A stretch of DNA of 64,000 nucleotides, from assembly GCA_041390685.1 (NCBI GenBank), contig JAWKPL010000001.1, positions 1,612,001-1,676,000 of the forward strand. The letters are read 5' to 3'. A program made the position numbers and the translations under genes. A model generated the notes under the pieces. That model did no database searches, had not been told where the DNA came from, and saw only the letters and a program-made list of their open reading frames with translations. Shown piece by piece: positions 1-7,261 of the stretch (within the stretch, counting starts at the first letter, position 1; each line of letters begins with the position of its first letter). Origin of the DNA: JAIBBD01 sp041390685. GTDB lineage: Bacteria; Chloroflexota; Dehalococcoidia; UBA2979.

Positions 1-335
1 CCACCGGTGAAGTTCTCCGGCAGGGGCACGGTCGCGCTTCCGACCAGGGCGCCGAAGCCATTGGTCCAGATCTCGACGATGACGTCGGTCTCGTCGAAGG
101 TACCTTCGAAGTCCTCGGCCTGGAGGTACACCTCGACGGCGCGGATCGTCGCCTGCGCCGGCTGGAACGACTGCAGGGGGTCGTCGGCGAAGAGGGTGAA
201 GCCGTTCGCGGGGCCCGGCACCTCCTGGTCGATCTCATCGGCGCCGGAGGCCGGCATCAGCACGAGCAGCAGCCCGAGCACAGTCGCCACGGTGGCCGCC
301 GCGGACGCGGCAGCGAATCGCTTCCAGAAGCGCAT
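1..335 (-). CDS. Secreted protein, N-terminal part only (cut by window edge)
   Basis: The first 111 codons of a minus-strand gene, truncated at the left edge of the window. The ATG at 335 follows a GAGGAGGG ribosome site 9 nt upstream. Residues 1-32 form a Sec signal peptide: positive MRFWKRF, a hydrophobic Ala/Val/Leu core, then a likely cleavage near ASGADE. The mature part contains LQSFQPAQATIRAVEVYL and a later VIVEIWTNG stretch, which resembles the beta-sandwich 'choice-of-anchor' domains found in exported proteins. The domain match is an impression from sequence, and no function can be given. Confidence 0.7.
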   Translation of the reverse strand, partial: MRFWKRFAAASAAATVATVLGLLLVLMPASGADEIDQEVPGPANGFTLFADDPLQSFQPAQATIRAVEVYLQAEDFEGTFDETDVIVEIWTNGFGALVGSATVPLPENFTG

Positions 336-497
336 GGACGTTGTCCCTCCTCGACACACGGTCCGAGGCAGGGAGGACCACAACACAAGGGGAGCCAGCA
401 TCTTGCTGCCCGGGCGCCCCAGACCACGCGCGTCGCGCGCACGGCCCTCAATCCCGGACAGGCAGAGATGCAGTCGTGGAACCCCGCCGCCGCAGGC

Positions 498-525
498 ATT
501 ATCCATGCTGTGGGGGGATTAGCAA
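498..525 (-). promoter_or_regulatory. Candidate sigma-70 promoter for the secreted-protein gene
   Basis: On the minus strand, TTGCTA (525-520) and GATAAT (503-498) are separated by 16 bp. This predicts a start near 491 and a leader of about 155 nt before the ATG at 335. It was found by eye; the -10 matches 5 of 6 consensus bases. Confidence 0.45.
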
Positions 526-577
526 ACGATCGCGGCTCCTAACTCGGCTTATGTCTCGGGCACTCCTCGAAGCTCTC

Positions 578-610
578 GATGCGGACTCGATGCGGACTCG
601 ATGCGGAAGC
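578..610 (+). repeat. Three-copy 11-bp tandem repeat
   Basis: GATGCGGACTC occurs at 578-588 and 589-599, followed by a variant copy GATGCGGAAGC at 600-610. It lies about 250 bp upstream of the response-regulator gene. The 11-bp period is close to one helical turn, but no function is known. Confidence 0.6.
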
Positions 611-667
611 GAGACGCGCGATGCGGCCGCAGCGCCCGCGGAACGCGGTTGCCGAGGATCACAGAAT

Positions 668-679
668 CTTTACACTTGA
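668..679 (+). promoter_or_regulatory. TCTTTACAyTTG motif upstream of the response regulator
   Basis: TCTTTACACTTG is found 183 bp upstream of the response-regulator start. Eleven of twelve bases match a copy at 32675-32686 (minus strand) that precedes the htrA-like protease. It could be a binding half-site for the encoded OmpR-type regulator, or simply a -35-like element; that is inference. Confidence 0.25.
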
Positions 680-861
680 ATTGCGCTCGGCCAATGTTCG
701 GGCCGCAACATGGACAGCGAAGAGGCCGGTCCGGCCAGCTGTCGTGAGAAACAGTGGTGGGAGCGGTTGCGAACGGTAGCCATCCGGCCGGCCTCTGACT
801 TATCCCCTCCGCCCTTCCTCCCGGCGAAGCGGGTGGTGCCGACGAAGGTGGTGGCCACGAG

Positions 862-1557
862 ATGACGGCCAAGATCCTCGTCGCCGACGACGAACAGAAC
901 ATCGTCAAGCTGCTCCGGATGTACCTCCGCAACGAGGGGTACGATGTCGTCGCCGCTGCCGACGGACGCCAGGCGCTCGACCGCTTCAACCAGGAATCGC
1001 CCGACCTCGTGCTGCTCGACCTGATGATGCCGCAACTCAACGGCTTCGATGTCTGCACCGAGATCCGCAAGCGCTCGGACGTCCCCGTCATCATGCTCAC
1101 GGCGCGGTCGGACGACATCGACAAGATCGTCGGCCTCGAGATGGGCGCGGACGACTACGTCACGAAGCCGTTCAACCCTCGCGAGGTGGTCGCGCGTGTG
1201 AAGGCCGCGTTGCGGCGCCGCGAGTGGGACCGCTCCGACGACGGCCAGCGGGGCGCGGTCACCGTCGGCAGCGTCACGCTCGACCCCTCGAGCCGGGATG
1301 TCACTGTGGGCGACACGCGCGTGCGGCTGCGCCAGCGCGAGTTCGACCTCCTCGAGGCGTTTCTCAGGCACCCGAACGTCGTCCTCGACCGGGAGCGCTT
1401 GCTCTCGATGGTCTGGGGCCAGGAGTACGAGGGCGACACGCGCACCATCGATGTCCACGTGGCGTGGCTCCGTGAGAAGCTGCGCGAGGCGGACGTGAAG
1501 ATCGAAACGGTGTGGGGCGTGGGATACAAACTCGTGCTCGTCAGTGATGCGGCCTAG
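862..1557 (+). CDS. OmpR/PhoB-family response regulator
   Basis: A 231-residue two-domain regulator. The receiver domain (residues 1-120) shows the acidic pair D9/D10, phospho-acceptor D53 in LLDLMMP, T80 and the conserved K102 in the TKPF motif. Residues about 130-228 form an OmpR-type winged helix, with LRQREFDLLEAF and the recognition-region DTRTIDVHVAWLREKL. It overlaps the following histidine kinase gene by 14 nt, so the pair is co-transcribed and translationally coupled. The target genes are unknown. Similar systems in GC-rich bacteria control envelope stress or phosphate responses. Confidence 0.95.
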   Translation: MTAKILVADDEQNIVKLLRMYLRNEGYDVVAAADGRQALDRFNQESPDLVLLDLMMPQLNGFDVCTEIRKRSDVPVIMLTARSDDIDKIVGLEMGADDYVTKPFNPREVVARVKAALRRREWDRSDDGQRGAVTVGSVTLDPSSRDVTVGDTRVRLRQREFDLLEAFLRHPNVVLDRERLLSMVWGQEYEGDTRTIDVHVAWLREKLREADVKIETVWGVGYKLVLVSDAA

Positions 1558-3067
1558 GCGCCCGCGACTGCACTTCCGTCCAAGCCTGCGACTGCGCGTG
1601 CTGGCCAGCTTCGCGCTGGTCATCGCGCTGAGCCTGTTCCTCGCGGGCGTCGTGTCGGTATGGCTGATCCGGGACCAGCAGGCCGAGTCCGCGGAGAAGG
1701 GCATCGGCCGCCTGGTCGACCCGCTGTCGAACCAGATGCAGGCGATGCAGCTGAGCGGCTACCCCGCCGAGCGCGTCGCGCAGGAGCTCGCGAACCTCGC
1801 GCGCTACTTCGAGGTGCGAATCCTGCTGCTCGATTCGGAGCAGCGCGTCGTCCTCGACACCAACCTGCGCAACCCCGCGCTCGGAGAGACGATCCCCGAA
1901 GCGGCGGACACGCAGCTCGACACTGGGCCGGGGGAGTCGTACCAGTCGCAGCGCATCCGGTTGCTGGGGGAGGATGTCTTCCTCTTCACGGCCTCGTCTC
2001 GGGGCGGAGCACCGGTGCAGCTGGAGCGGACCACGGGCGAAGTGAGCCTGGTCGTGACCGTCCCTGCGACAGACGTCACGTCCGCCTGGGCGAGGCTGTT
2101 GCCTCGCCTGCTGATCGCGGGCGGGCTCGCCGCGGCGTTCGCCGCGGTGGTCGGGACGCTGCTCGCCAACCGCATGACGCGCCCCATCCACGAGATGACG
2201 CGTGCTTCCGAGGCGATGGCGCTCGGCGACTACAGCCAGCGCATCGAGGTGGGCGATGAAGACGACGAGGTCGCGCAGCTGGGGCGTGCGTTCAACCAGA
2301 TGGCGCAGCAGGTGGACCGCAGTACGCGGGCGATGCGCCAGCTGCTGGCCGACGTCTCGCATGAGCTGAAGACGCCGCTCACCTCGATTCAGGGCTACTC
2401 CCAGGCGATGGTCGACGGCGTGCTCGAGCCAGATGAGCTGCCGGGAGCCGCTGAAGTCGTGCACCAGGAATCGCAGCGCATGCGGGCGCTGGTCGATGAC
2501 CTGCTATACCTGTCGCAGCTCGAGACGGGTCAGTCGAACCTCGCCCTGGAGCGTATCGACCTCGACGCCGCCGCGGCGGCCACGGCGAACCGCTTCCGCT
2601 ACCAGGCGGAGGCGGCGGGCGTCAGCATCCGCCTAAACCTCGCCGGCGGCCCGATCGTGGGGGACGAGCGCCGCATCGAGCAGGTGCTCGCGAACCTCCT
2701 GGACAATGCCATCCGTTTCGCGCCGGCCGGGTCCGCGGTCGGCCTCCGCACGTGGCGCGACGGAGGCTCGATCCACGTGAGCGTGCACAATGCCGGCGAG
2801 CCCATCCCGCCTGAAGACCTGCCGCACATCTTCGACCGCTTCTACCAGGTCGACCCCGCGCGCACGCGCAACGGGCACAGTGGTCTCGGCCTCGCGATCG
2901 TGCGTGAACTCGTCCAGGCGCACGGCGGCGACGTGCACGCCGAGTCCACGGCGGCATCGGGCACCACGTTCACGGTCCGCCTGCCGGCCGTCGCAGCCGA
3001 GCCGGCCCCGGCCTCGGCCCGCCGCGACGAGGACGCGCCCCCCGAGGCGATGCCGGCGCGTGCCTAA
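1544..3067 (+). CDS. Sensor histidine kinase, two transmembrane segments with HAMP
   Basis: A 507-residue membrane kinase paired with the preceding regulator. The order is: a short basic N terminus, TM1 (about residues 19-42), an extracytoplasmic sensor of about 140 residues, TM2 (about 186-210), HAMP, the HisKA dimerisation helix with phospho-accepting H273 in DVSHELKTPLTSI, and a HATPase domain. The HATPase domain has an N box (VLANLLDNAIRF), a G1/F region (DLPHIFDRFYQVD) and a G2 box (HSGLGLAIVREL). All key motifs are intact. The ATG at 1544 lies inside the end of the regulator gene. The sensed signal cannot be read from the sequence. Confidence 0.95.
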   Translation: MMRPRRPRLHFRPSLRLRVLASFALVIALSLFLAGVVSVWLIRDQQAESAEKGIGRLVDPLSNQMQAMQLSGYPAERVAQELANLARYFEVRILLLDSEQRVVLDTNLRNPALGETIPEAADTQLDTGPGESYQSQRIRLLGEDVFLFTASSRGGAPVQLERTTGEVSLVVTVPATDVTSAWARLLPRLLIAGGLAAAFAAVVGTLLANRMTRPIHEMTRASEAMALGDYSQRIEVGDEDDEVAQLGRAFNQMAQQVDRSTRAMRQLLADVSHELKTPLTSIQGYSQAMVDGVLEPDELPGAAEVVHQESQRMRALVDDLLYLSQLETGQSNLALERIDLDAAAAATANRFRYQAEAAGVSIRLNLAGGPIVGDERRIEQVLANLLDNAIRFAPAGSAVGLRTWRDGGSIHVSVHNAGEPIPPEDLPHIFDRFYQVDPARTRNGHSGLGLAIVRELVQAHGGDVHAESTAASGTTFTVRLPAVAAEPAPASARRDEDAPPEAMPARA

Positions 3068-3079
3068 AGCCCGTCTCGT

Positions 3080-3108
3080 TTCTGGTAGAGTCCATGGTCT
3101 CACCAGAA
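3080..3108. promoter_or_regulatory. Palindromic operator of the VapBC pair
   Basis: TTCTGGT-A-GAG at 3080-3090 is mirrored by CTCACCAGAA at 3099-3108 around a TCCATGGT centre, a 10-bp inverted repeat with a single-base bulge. An extended -10-like TGGTAGAGT lies within the left arm. AbrB-type antitoxins normally bind such palindromes in their own promoter, so this is the likely autoregulatory site. The ATG at 3094 sits in the centre of the palindrome, which argues that translation starts further downstream. Confidence 0.6.
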
Positions 3109-3132
3109 GTGAGAGAAGTGGAGGTGGCCGCC

Positions 3133-3393
3133 GTGCTCGACACGCGATTACGCGCCGTCGTCCGAGTGGATGCCCAGGGCCGGCTCCTCGTGCCGAAGGA
3201 ACTCCGCGAAGCCATCGACATGCGGCCGAACGAGAACGTCACGCTCCTCGTCGAGGACGGTGAGCTGCGTGTCCTGACGGTGACGGCAGCGACCCGACGC
3301 ATCCGCGAGATCGCGGCACCGTACGCCACGCCGGGCCGTTCGCTCGTGGACGAGTTGATCGCTGAGCGGCGGGCTGAAGCCGAGCGTGAATGA
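3133..3393 (+). CDS. AbrB/SpoVT-type antitoxin (VapB-like)
   Basis: A small protein of 86 residues from the GTG at 3133, which follows GGAGG with 8-nt spacing. An ATG at 3094 would add 13 residues but lies inside the operator palindrome. The swapped-hairpin DNA-binding domain is recognisable in RAVVRVDAQGRLLVPKELRE, with the usual G-R-L/I-x-V/L-P core. The C-terminal 35 residues (a VDELIAERRAEAE helix) probably wrap the toxin. It overlaps the PIN-domain gene by 8 nt. Known role of the family: neutralises VapC and represses its own operon. Confidence 0.85.
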   Translation: MLDTRLRAVVRVDAQGRLLVPKELREAIDMRPNENVTLLVEDGELRVLTVTAATRRIREIAAPYATPGRSLVDELIAERRAEAERE

Positions 3394-3772
3394 CCTCGTC
3401 CTCGACGCCTCGGCGCTGCTGGCCTACTTCAAGAACGAGCCCGGCGCCGAGGCAGTTCAGCGCACGCTCGGCGCGGACACGGTCATCGGCGCGGTCAACC
3501 TTGCCGAGGTCGTGTCGAAGCTGGTTGAAGCGGGCTGGTCCGAGGATGCGATTCGAGACACGTTTGGCGCGACGCAAGCGCAGCCGGTCGCCTTCCTCGC
3601 AGAAGACGCGTACGTAGCGGGTCTGCTGCGCGAACGCACGCGGCGCCGCGGGCTCTCACTCGGCGACCGGGCCTGCCTCGCGCTCGCGCTGCGCCTCGGC
3701 GCGCCGGCGCTCACCGCCGACCGCTCGTGGGCCGACCTCGATGTCGGCGTCGAGGTGATCGTCGTCCGCTGA
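3386..3772 (+). CDS. PIN-domain ribonuclease toxin (VapC-like)
   Basis: A 128-residue protein with a GTG start inside the antitoxin gene. The PIN-domain acidic quartet is visible: D7 in LVLDASALLAYF, E41 in NLAEVV, D94 in LGDRACLALA and D112 in LTADRSW. These residues hold the Mg2+ ion for RNA cleavage. VapC toxins cut tRNA or rRNA when freed from VapB. The quartet is complete, so the protein looks active. It is followed by a convergent gene after 5 nt. Confidence 0.9.
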   Translation: MNDLVLDASALLAYFKNEPGAEAVQRTLGADTVIGAVNLAEVVSKLVEAGWSEDAIRDTFGATQAQPVAFLAEDAYVAGLLRERTRRRGLSLGDRACLALALRLGAPALTADRSWADLDVGVEVIVVR

Positions 3773-3777
3773 CGCTC

Positions 3778-4761
3778 CTACACGAGGTACTGACGGAACC
3801 ACGCCAGCGTGCGCGGCCACGCGTCCGAGGCGGCGGCGGCGTTGTAGTTTGCACCGGTGTCGTTGAAGAAGGCGTGCCCGGCGCCCGGATAAATCTTGAC
3901 CTCGACGGTCGCGCCGGCGTCGATGAGGATGCGCTCGACCTCTGCTGCCTGCGAGGTGATACGCGTGTCCGATTCGCCGTAGATGGCGAGGACGGCGGCG
4001 CGGATCGTGCCGATGCGGTCGAGCGGCGCAGTCCCGTAGTAGGGGACTGCGGCCTTCACCTCGGGACTGGCGATCGCGGTCTCCCACGTGTACCCGCCGC
4101 CGAAGCAGAAGCCTGTCACCCCGAGCGCGCCGGCGCGCACGAAGGGCTGCGCGGCCAGGTATGCGAGGCCCGCCCTCAGGTCCGCGGTCAGGTCGGCGGG
4201 GGCGGAGCGCCCGAGGAAGCCCGTGTTCTGGTTCGTCTCGGCCTTCGACCCGCCGTCGCGGGAGACGAGGTCGATTGCGAGCGCGATGAAGCCCTCCTTC
4301 GCGTACCGCCTCGACACATCCTTGAAGTGCTCCGTCAGCCCCCGATTCTCGTGGATCACGAGGACGGCCGGATACGTCCCCTCGGCGGTGGGCCGGGCCA
4401 GATACCCCAGCAGGTCGGACGCGGGGCCGGGGAAGCGCACGTCCGCGCCGGTCACCGAGGGGTCGCTCGCCGGCGGCTGAGGGCCGGTCCCGGCAGCCGG
4501 CGTGGCGCTCGGGGTCGCGCCGCCCGCTGCGGTCGTCGCCGTCGGCGTCCCGCCCGTTACCGGTGCCGTCGCCGTGCCGGTGGCGCCAGCCGGCTCGGTG
4601 TCCGACCCACACCCGAGGGCGAGCAGCGCCGTGGCCGTGGTCGTGATGCTCCCCGTGACCAGGAGCACCCGCTTCAGCAGCTCCCGACGCTCGATCCGTC
4701 GCTCCTGGTACTCCTCGGCGAATTCCTCGATCAGGTATCGCTGGTGGATGTTGAGCTCCAT
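3778..4761 (-). CDS. Dienelactone hydrolase family lipoprotein
   Basis: A 327-residue alpha/beta hydrolase. The N terminus has a twin-arginine-like ERRELLKRVLL segment and a lipobox LALGC with C51, followed by a Thr/Ala/Pro-rich linker to about residue 100. The catalytic domain carries the family residues E138 (IHENRG), nucleophile C219 (GFCFGG), D265 (YGESDTR) and H296 (GAGHAFF). The protein is probably anchored on the outer face of the membrane and hydrolyses dienelactone-like or other small esters or lactones; the substrate is unknown. It converges with vapC. Dienelactone hydrolases with such N-terminal anchors occur in other Chloroflexota (recollection, not checked). Confidence 0.9.
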   Translation of the reverse strand: MELNIHQRYLIEEFAEEYQERRIERRELLKRVLLVTGSITTTATALLALGCGSDTEPAGATGTATAPVTGGTPTATTAAGGATPSATPAAGTGPQPPASDPSVTGADVRFPGPASDLLGYLARPTAEGTYPAVLVIHENRGLTEHFKDVSRRYAKEGFIALAIDLVSRDGGSKAETNQNTGFLGRSAPADLTADLRAGLAYLAAQPFVRAGALGVTGFCFGGGYTWETAIASPEVKAAVPYYGTAPLDRIGTIRAAVLAIYGESDTRITSQAAEVERILIDAGATVEVKIYPGAGHAFFNDTGANYNAAAASDAWPRTLAWFRQYLV

Positions 4762-4842
4762 GACGCATCCTTCCAGGGCCGCAACGGGCTCCTGTTAGGA
4801 AGTACGTCTGGGGTGAAGGCGTGAGATGCACGCGTCGAGGTC

Positions 4843-6468
4843 TCAGCCGGGCTTGCCCCAGTGGCGGATCCAGTACTCGTACGCGTCCTGGAGTGCGAGC
4901 CACGATGCTTCGATGACGTCAGTCGATGCCCCGACGGTGCGCCAGATGTGCAGCCCGTCGCTCGACTCGATGAGCACGCGCACTGCCGCATCGGCCCCAC
5001 CGCCCGAGTTGATGATCCGCACCTTGTAGTCGGTCAGGTGCACCTGCTCGAGCTCCGGGAACGTCTCGCCGAGGGCGCGGCGCACGGCCGCGTCCAGCGC
5101 CGAGACCGGGCCGTTGCCGTCGGCGGCGGTCTGCGTCAGCCGCTCGCCGACACGCACTTTCACCATCGCCTCCGCCTGCATCTCGCTGTCGCCACCATTG
5201 CCGGCCAGCCGCGGCGAAGCGGCCCCAGTGGCGTCGACGGGCCGGCGGCGCTCGACGATCAGGAAGTCCTCGAGGGCGAACGGCGCCGCATAGCCCTCGA
5301 GTGAACGGCGCACCAGCAGCTCGAAGGAGGCCTCGGCAGACTCGAACTGGTAGCCGCGCGCTTCGTGCGATTTCACGTGCTCGAGCACGTCGCGTGCCTG
5401 GGCGTCGGTCAGCTCGATGCCGGCGCCCTGCTCACGCAGCTTCTCGAGGACGTTGCGCCGTCCGGCCAGCTCGGACACGAGCACGCGCTCGATGTTGCCG
5501 ACGGCGAGCGGGTCGACGTGCGTGTAGGACCCCGCGCTCTTCGTGATCGCCGCCACGTGCAGGCCCGCCTTATGCGCGAACGCCGAGGAGCCGACGTAGG
5601 GCTGCTGCGGGTTTGGCGCAAGGTTCGCGAGCTCCGACGCGAAGTTCGAGATCTCAGTGAGCTTCAACAGCTGCTCGTCGCTGACCACGTCGAGACCAAA
5701 CTTCAACTTCAGGTTGGCGATCACGGTGAGGATGTTCGCGTTCCCGCAGCGTTCCCCCCAACCGTTGAGACAGGCCTGTACCTGGGTCGCGCCCGCCTGG
5801 ACGCCGAGCAGCGTGTTCGCCACCGCCAGTTCCGCGTCGTTGTGGCAGTGGATGCCGACGGCGCAGGAGACGATTTCGAGGGCAGCGCTGACGCCTCGGA
5901 CGATCGCATCGGGCAGCGCGCCCCCGTTGGTGTCGCACAGCGCCACGGTGCCGGCGCCGGCGCCCGCCGCCGCGCGCAGCGTCGCGAGGGCGTAGTCGGG
6001 GTCGGCGGCGAAGCCGTCGAAGAAGTGCTCCGCGTCGAAGACCACCTCGCGGCCCCGCTCGCGTAAGAACCGCACGGAGTCCCCGATCATCGCGAGGTTC
6101 TCTTCCTCGGTGGTCTCGAGGACGTCGCGGACCTGGGCGGCGGAGGACTTACCGACGAGGGTGACGACCGGCGTCTCGGCGTTCAGCACGGCGAGCAGCG
6201 CGGGGTCGGTGTCAGTGTCCCCGCCCGCCCGCCTCGTGGAGCCGAACGCCACGAGGCGAGCGTGCCGCAGCCGAAGCTCGCGGGCGCGCTGGAAGAACTC
6301 CGCGTCCTTCGGGTTCGACCCCGGATAGCCGCCCTCGATGTAATGCACGCCGAGGTCGTCCAGCTTCTGGACGATGAGCAGCTTCTCCTCGAGGGAGAGC
6401 GACAGCCCCTCCATCCCAAGGCCGTCGCGGAGGGTGGTGTCGTACAGGAGGACGCTGGGAGGTGTCAT
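4843..6468 (-). CDS. cimA: (R)-citramalate synthase
   Basis: A 541-residue enzyme that condenses pyruvate with acetyl-CoA to citramalate, the threonine-independent entry to isoleucine. The N-terminal TIM-barrel has the DTTLRDG motif (YDTTLRDGLGMEG) and the metal-binding HxH in GIHCHNDAELAVANTL. The C-terminal third, with LTDYKVRIINSGGGADA, is the LeuA-type regulatory dimer domain. Length and the ..GLGMEGLSLS.. variant fit CimA rather than LeuA, which is present separately at 15983-17527. It is preceded by a promoter and a candidate 26-codon leader peptide, which suggests amino-acid-responsive control. Confidence 0.93.
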   Translation of the reverse strand: MTPPSVLLYDTTLRDGLGMEGLSLSLEEKLLIVQKLDDLGVHYIEGGYPGSNPKDAEFFQRARELRLRHARLVAFGSTRRAGGDTDTDPALLAVLNAETPVVTLVGKSSAAQVRDVLETTEEENLAMIGDSVRFLRERGREVVFDAEHFFDGFAADPDYALATLRAAAGAGAGTVALCDTNGGALPDAIVRGVSAALEIVSCAVGIHCHNDAELAVANTLLGVQAGATQVQACLNGWGERCGNANILTVIANLKLKFGLDVVSDEQLLKLTEISNFASELANLAPNPQQPYVGSSAFAHKAGLHVAAITKSAGSYTHVDPLAVGNIERVLVSELAGRRNVLEKLREQGAGIELTDAQARDVLEHVKSHEARGYQFESAEASFELLVRRSLEGYAAPFALEDFLIVERRRPVDATGAASPRLAGNGGDSEMQAEAMVKVRVGERLTQTAADGNGPVSALDAAVRRALGETFPELEQVHLTDYKVRIINSGGGADAAVRVLIESSDGLHIWRTVGASTDVIEASWLALQDAYEYWIRHWGKPG

Positions 6469-6577
6469 CGATGGCTCGCGCTTCTATTCCTGGTCATCGC
6501 CGGCATCGACGAGGCGCCTCGAAACTGGCTCCTCGCGGGCGTGCTGTCTGACCTGGCGGGGTGGGTGGAGTGCGGTG

Positions 6578-6658
6578 CTAGCGCGCGATGATCGAGGCCG
6601 CCGGCCCTGAGGGCCGGTCGACCGTCACCACCTGTCCTGAGCGCTCGGCGGATGTCAT
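6578..6658 (-). CDS. Candidate leader peptide for cimA attenuation (26 aa)
   Basis: A 27-codon minus-strand ORF starts 9 nt after a -10 box and stops 109 nt before cimA. It begins MTSAERSGQVVTVDRP and ends GPAASIIAR, so three Val codons lie early and an Ile-Ile pair lies just before the stop. A 7-bp GC hairpin with a 3-nt loop (6601-6617) falls inside it. A short palindrome CGAGGCGCCTCG follows between its stop and cimA. The layout matches the ilvB leader at 20273-20371. It has no Shine-Dalgarno site, so translation would be leaderless. Enrichment for branched-chain codons is moderate, so chance is not excluded. Confidence 0.45.
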   Translation of the reverse strand: MTSAERSGQVVTVDRPSGPAASIIAR

Positions 6659-6667
6659 AACCCCTCG

Positions 6668-6697
6668 ATTGTATGGATCGAGGTCGGACACCCGCAA
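6668..6697 (-). promoter_or_regulatory. Promoter of the cimA leader
   Basis: TTGCGG (6697-6692) and TACAAT (6673-6668) are spaced 18 bp on the minus strand. The predicted start lies within a few nucleotides of the leader ATG at 6658. The same 18-bp spacing is seen at the ilvB promoter. Confidence 0.55.
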
Positions 6698-7040
6698 TGC
6701 CGTGGAACTGTTCACTTGCGTGCGCGTACATATGCTCTGATATGGTCCGCTCGGAGGCCGGCCCATGCTGGACTACCACATCGAGACCGACGCGGATGTG
6801 TGCGATGTAAGCCGCTACGCGCTCGATCACGACTTCGATCTCCCATACGAGCATGCGCTCGTGCGGATCGCCACACTGTCGATGCAGCTCGACGGTCGCA
6901 CCACGCGAGTAGGAGCTGTAGCCGTGTCGCATGCGGGCTTGAGCCGGGCCCGGTCCACGAGTTCGATCCTCGACACTGGTTCTGGGCGATGTTCTACGAG
7001 CCCCGCATCAGGGTGTCGCTGCAACCTGAAAGGACATCGC
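6698..7040 (+). other. Region with a doubtful or broken plus-strand ORF
   Basis: An ATG at 6765 follows GGAGG with 7-nt spacing. It opens a frame whose first 50 residues (MLDYHIETDADVCDVSRYAL...) look protein-like. From about position 6910 the same frame turns Ser/Arg/Cys-rich, while the frame shifted by one gives a more protein-like EPGPVHEFDPRHWFWAMF. This suggests a decayed, frameshifted gene. The frame stays open through the 53-codon ORF at 7041-7202. No family was recognised. Confidence 0.35.
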
Positions 7041-7202
7041 ATGAACGTCCATGAGCATGTCCCGGTCCGTGAACTCTACCGCGAGTACCGCGAAGGGCGC
7101 CTGACATTCGATGCGCTGATGGAGATCACCGATCGCCGTTTGGCGGAGTTCGATGCCCGGTACCCGATGCCGACGGACGAGCGGGGCCGCGTCCTTCGCT
7201 AA
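7041..7202 (+). CDS. Small hypothetical protein (53 aa)
   Basis: The ATG at 7041 follows AAAGGA with 6-nt spacing. It encodes a charged helical peptide (MNVHEHVPVRELYREYREG and on to RRLAEFDARYPMPTDERG). It ends 14 nt before the palindrome that controls the fic gene, so it may be its own small operon or an upstream partner of fic. No family was recognised. It could also be the C-terminal part of a longer 145-residue frame starting at 6765. Confidence 0.4.
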   Translation: MNVHEHVPVRELYREYREGRLTFDALMEITDRRLAEFDARYPMPTDERGRVLR

Positions 7203-7215
7203 TTCGCGGACTATT

Positions 7216-7252
7216 CGAACAATCGCGCAGATTGGTCGATTGTTCGTATAAT
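7216..7252 (+). promoter_or_regulatory. Operator and -10 box of a leaderless fic gene
   Basis: A perfect 10-bp inverted repeat, CGAACAATCG (7216-7225) and CGATTGTTCG (7237-7246), directly abuts a consensus TATAAT (7247-7252). The GTG start of fic is at 7262, only 9 nt after the -10. The transcript therefore probably begins at or next to the start codon. Binding of a repressor to the palindrome would occupy the -35/spacer region. No good -35 is visible. Confidence 0.65.
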
Positions 7253-7261
7253 CGATGAATC

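Larger units (their letters stand above)
336..861. other. Intergenic region between divergent genes
   Basis: No convincing gene lies here. The region holds the minus-strand promoter at 498-525, an 11-bp tandem repeat at 578-610, and a TCTTTACACTTG motif at 668-679. That motif recurs upstream of the htrA-like gene at 32675-32686. ORFs on both strands run through this region but look like GC-rich shadows without start signals. Confidence 0.5.

Noticed and set aside
6765..7202. A single 145-residue plus-strand gene
   Set aside because: The middle of the frame (from about 6910) has Ser/Arg/Cys-rich composition typical of an out-of-frame stretch, while the shifted frame looks more protein-like. 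I kept only the 53-codon ORF with its own ribosome site and noted the rest as possibly broken.
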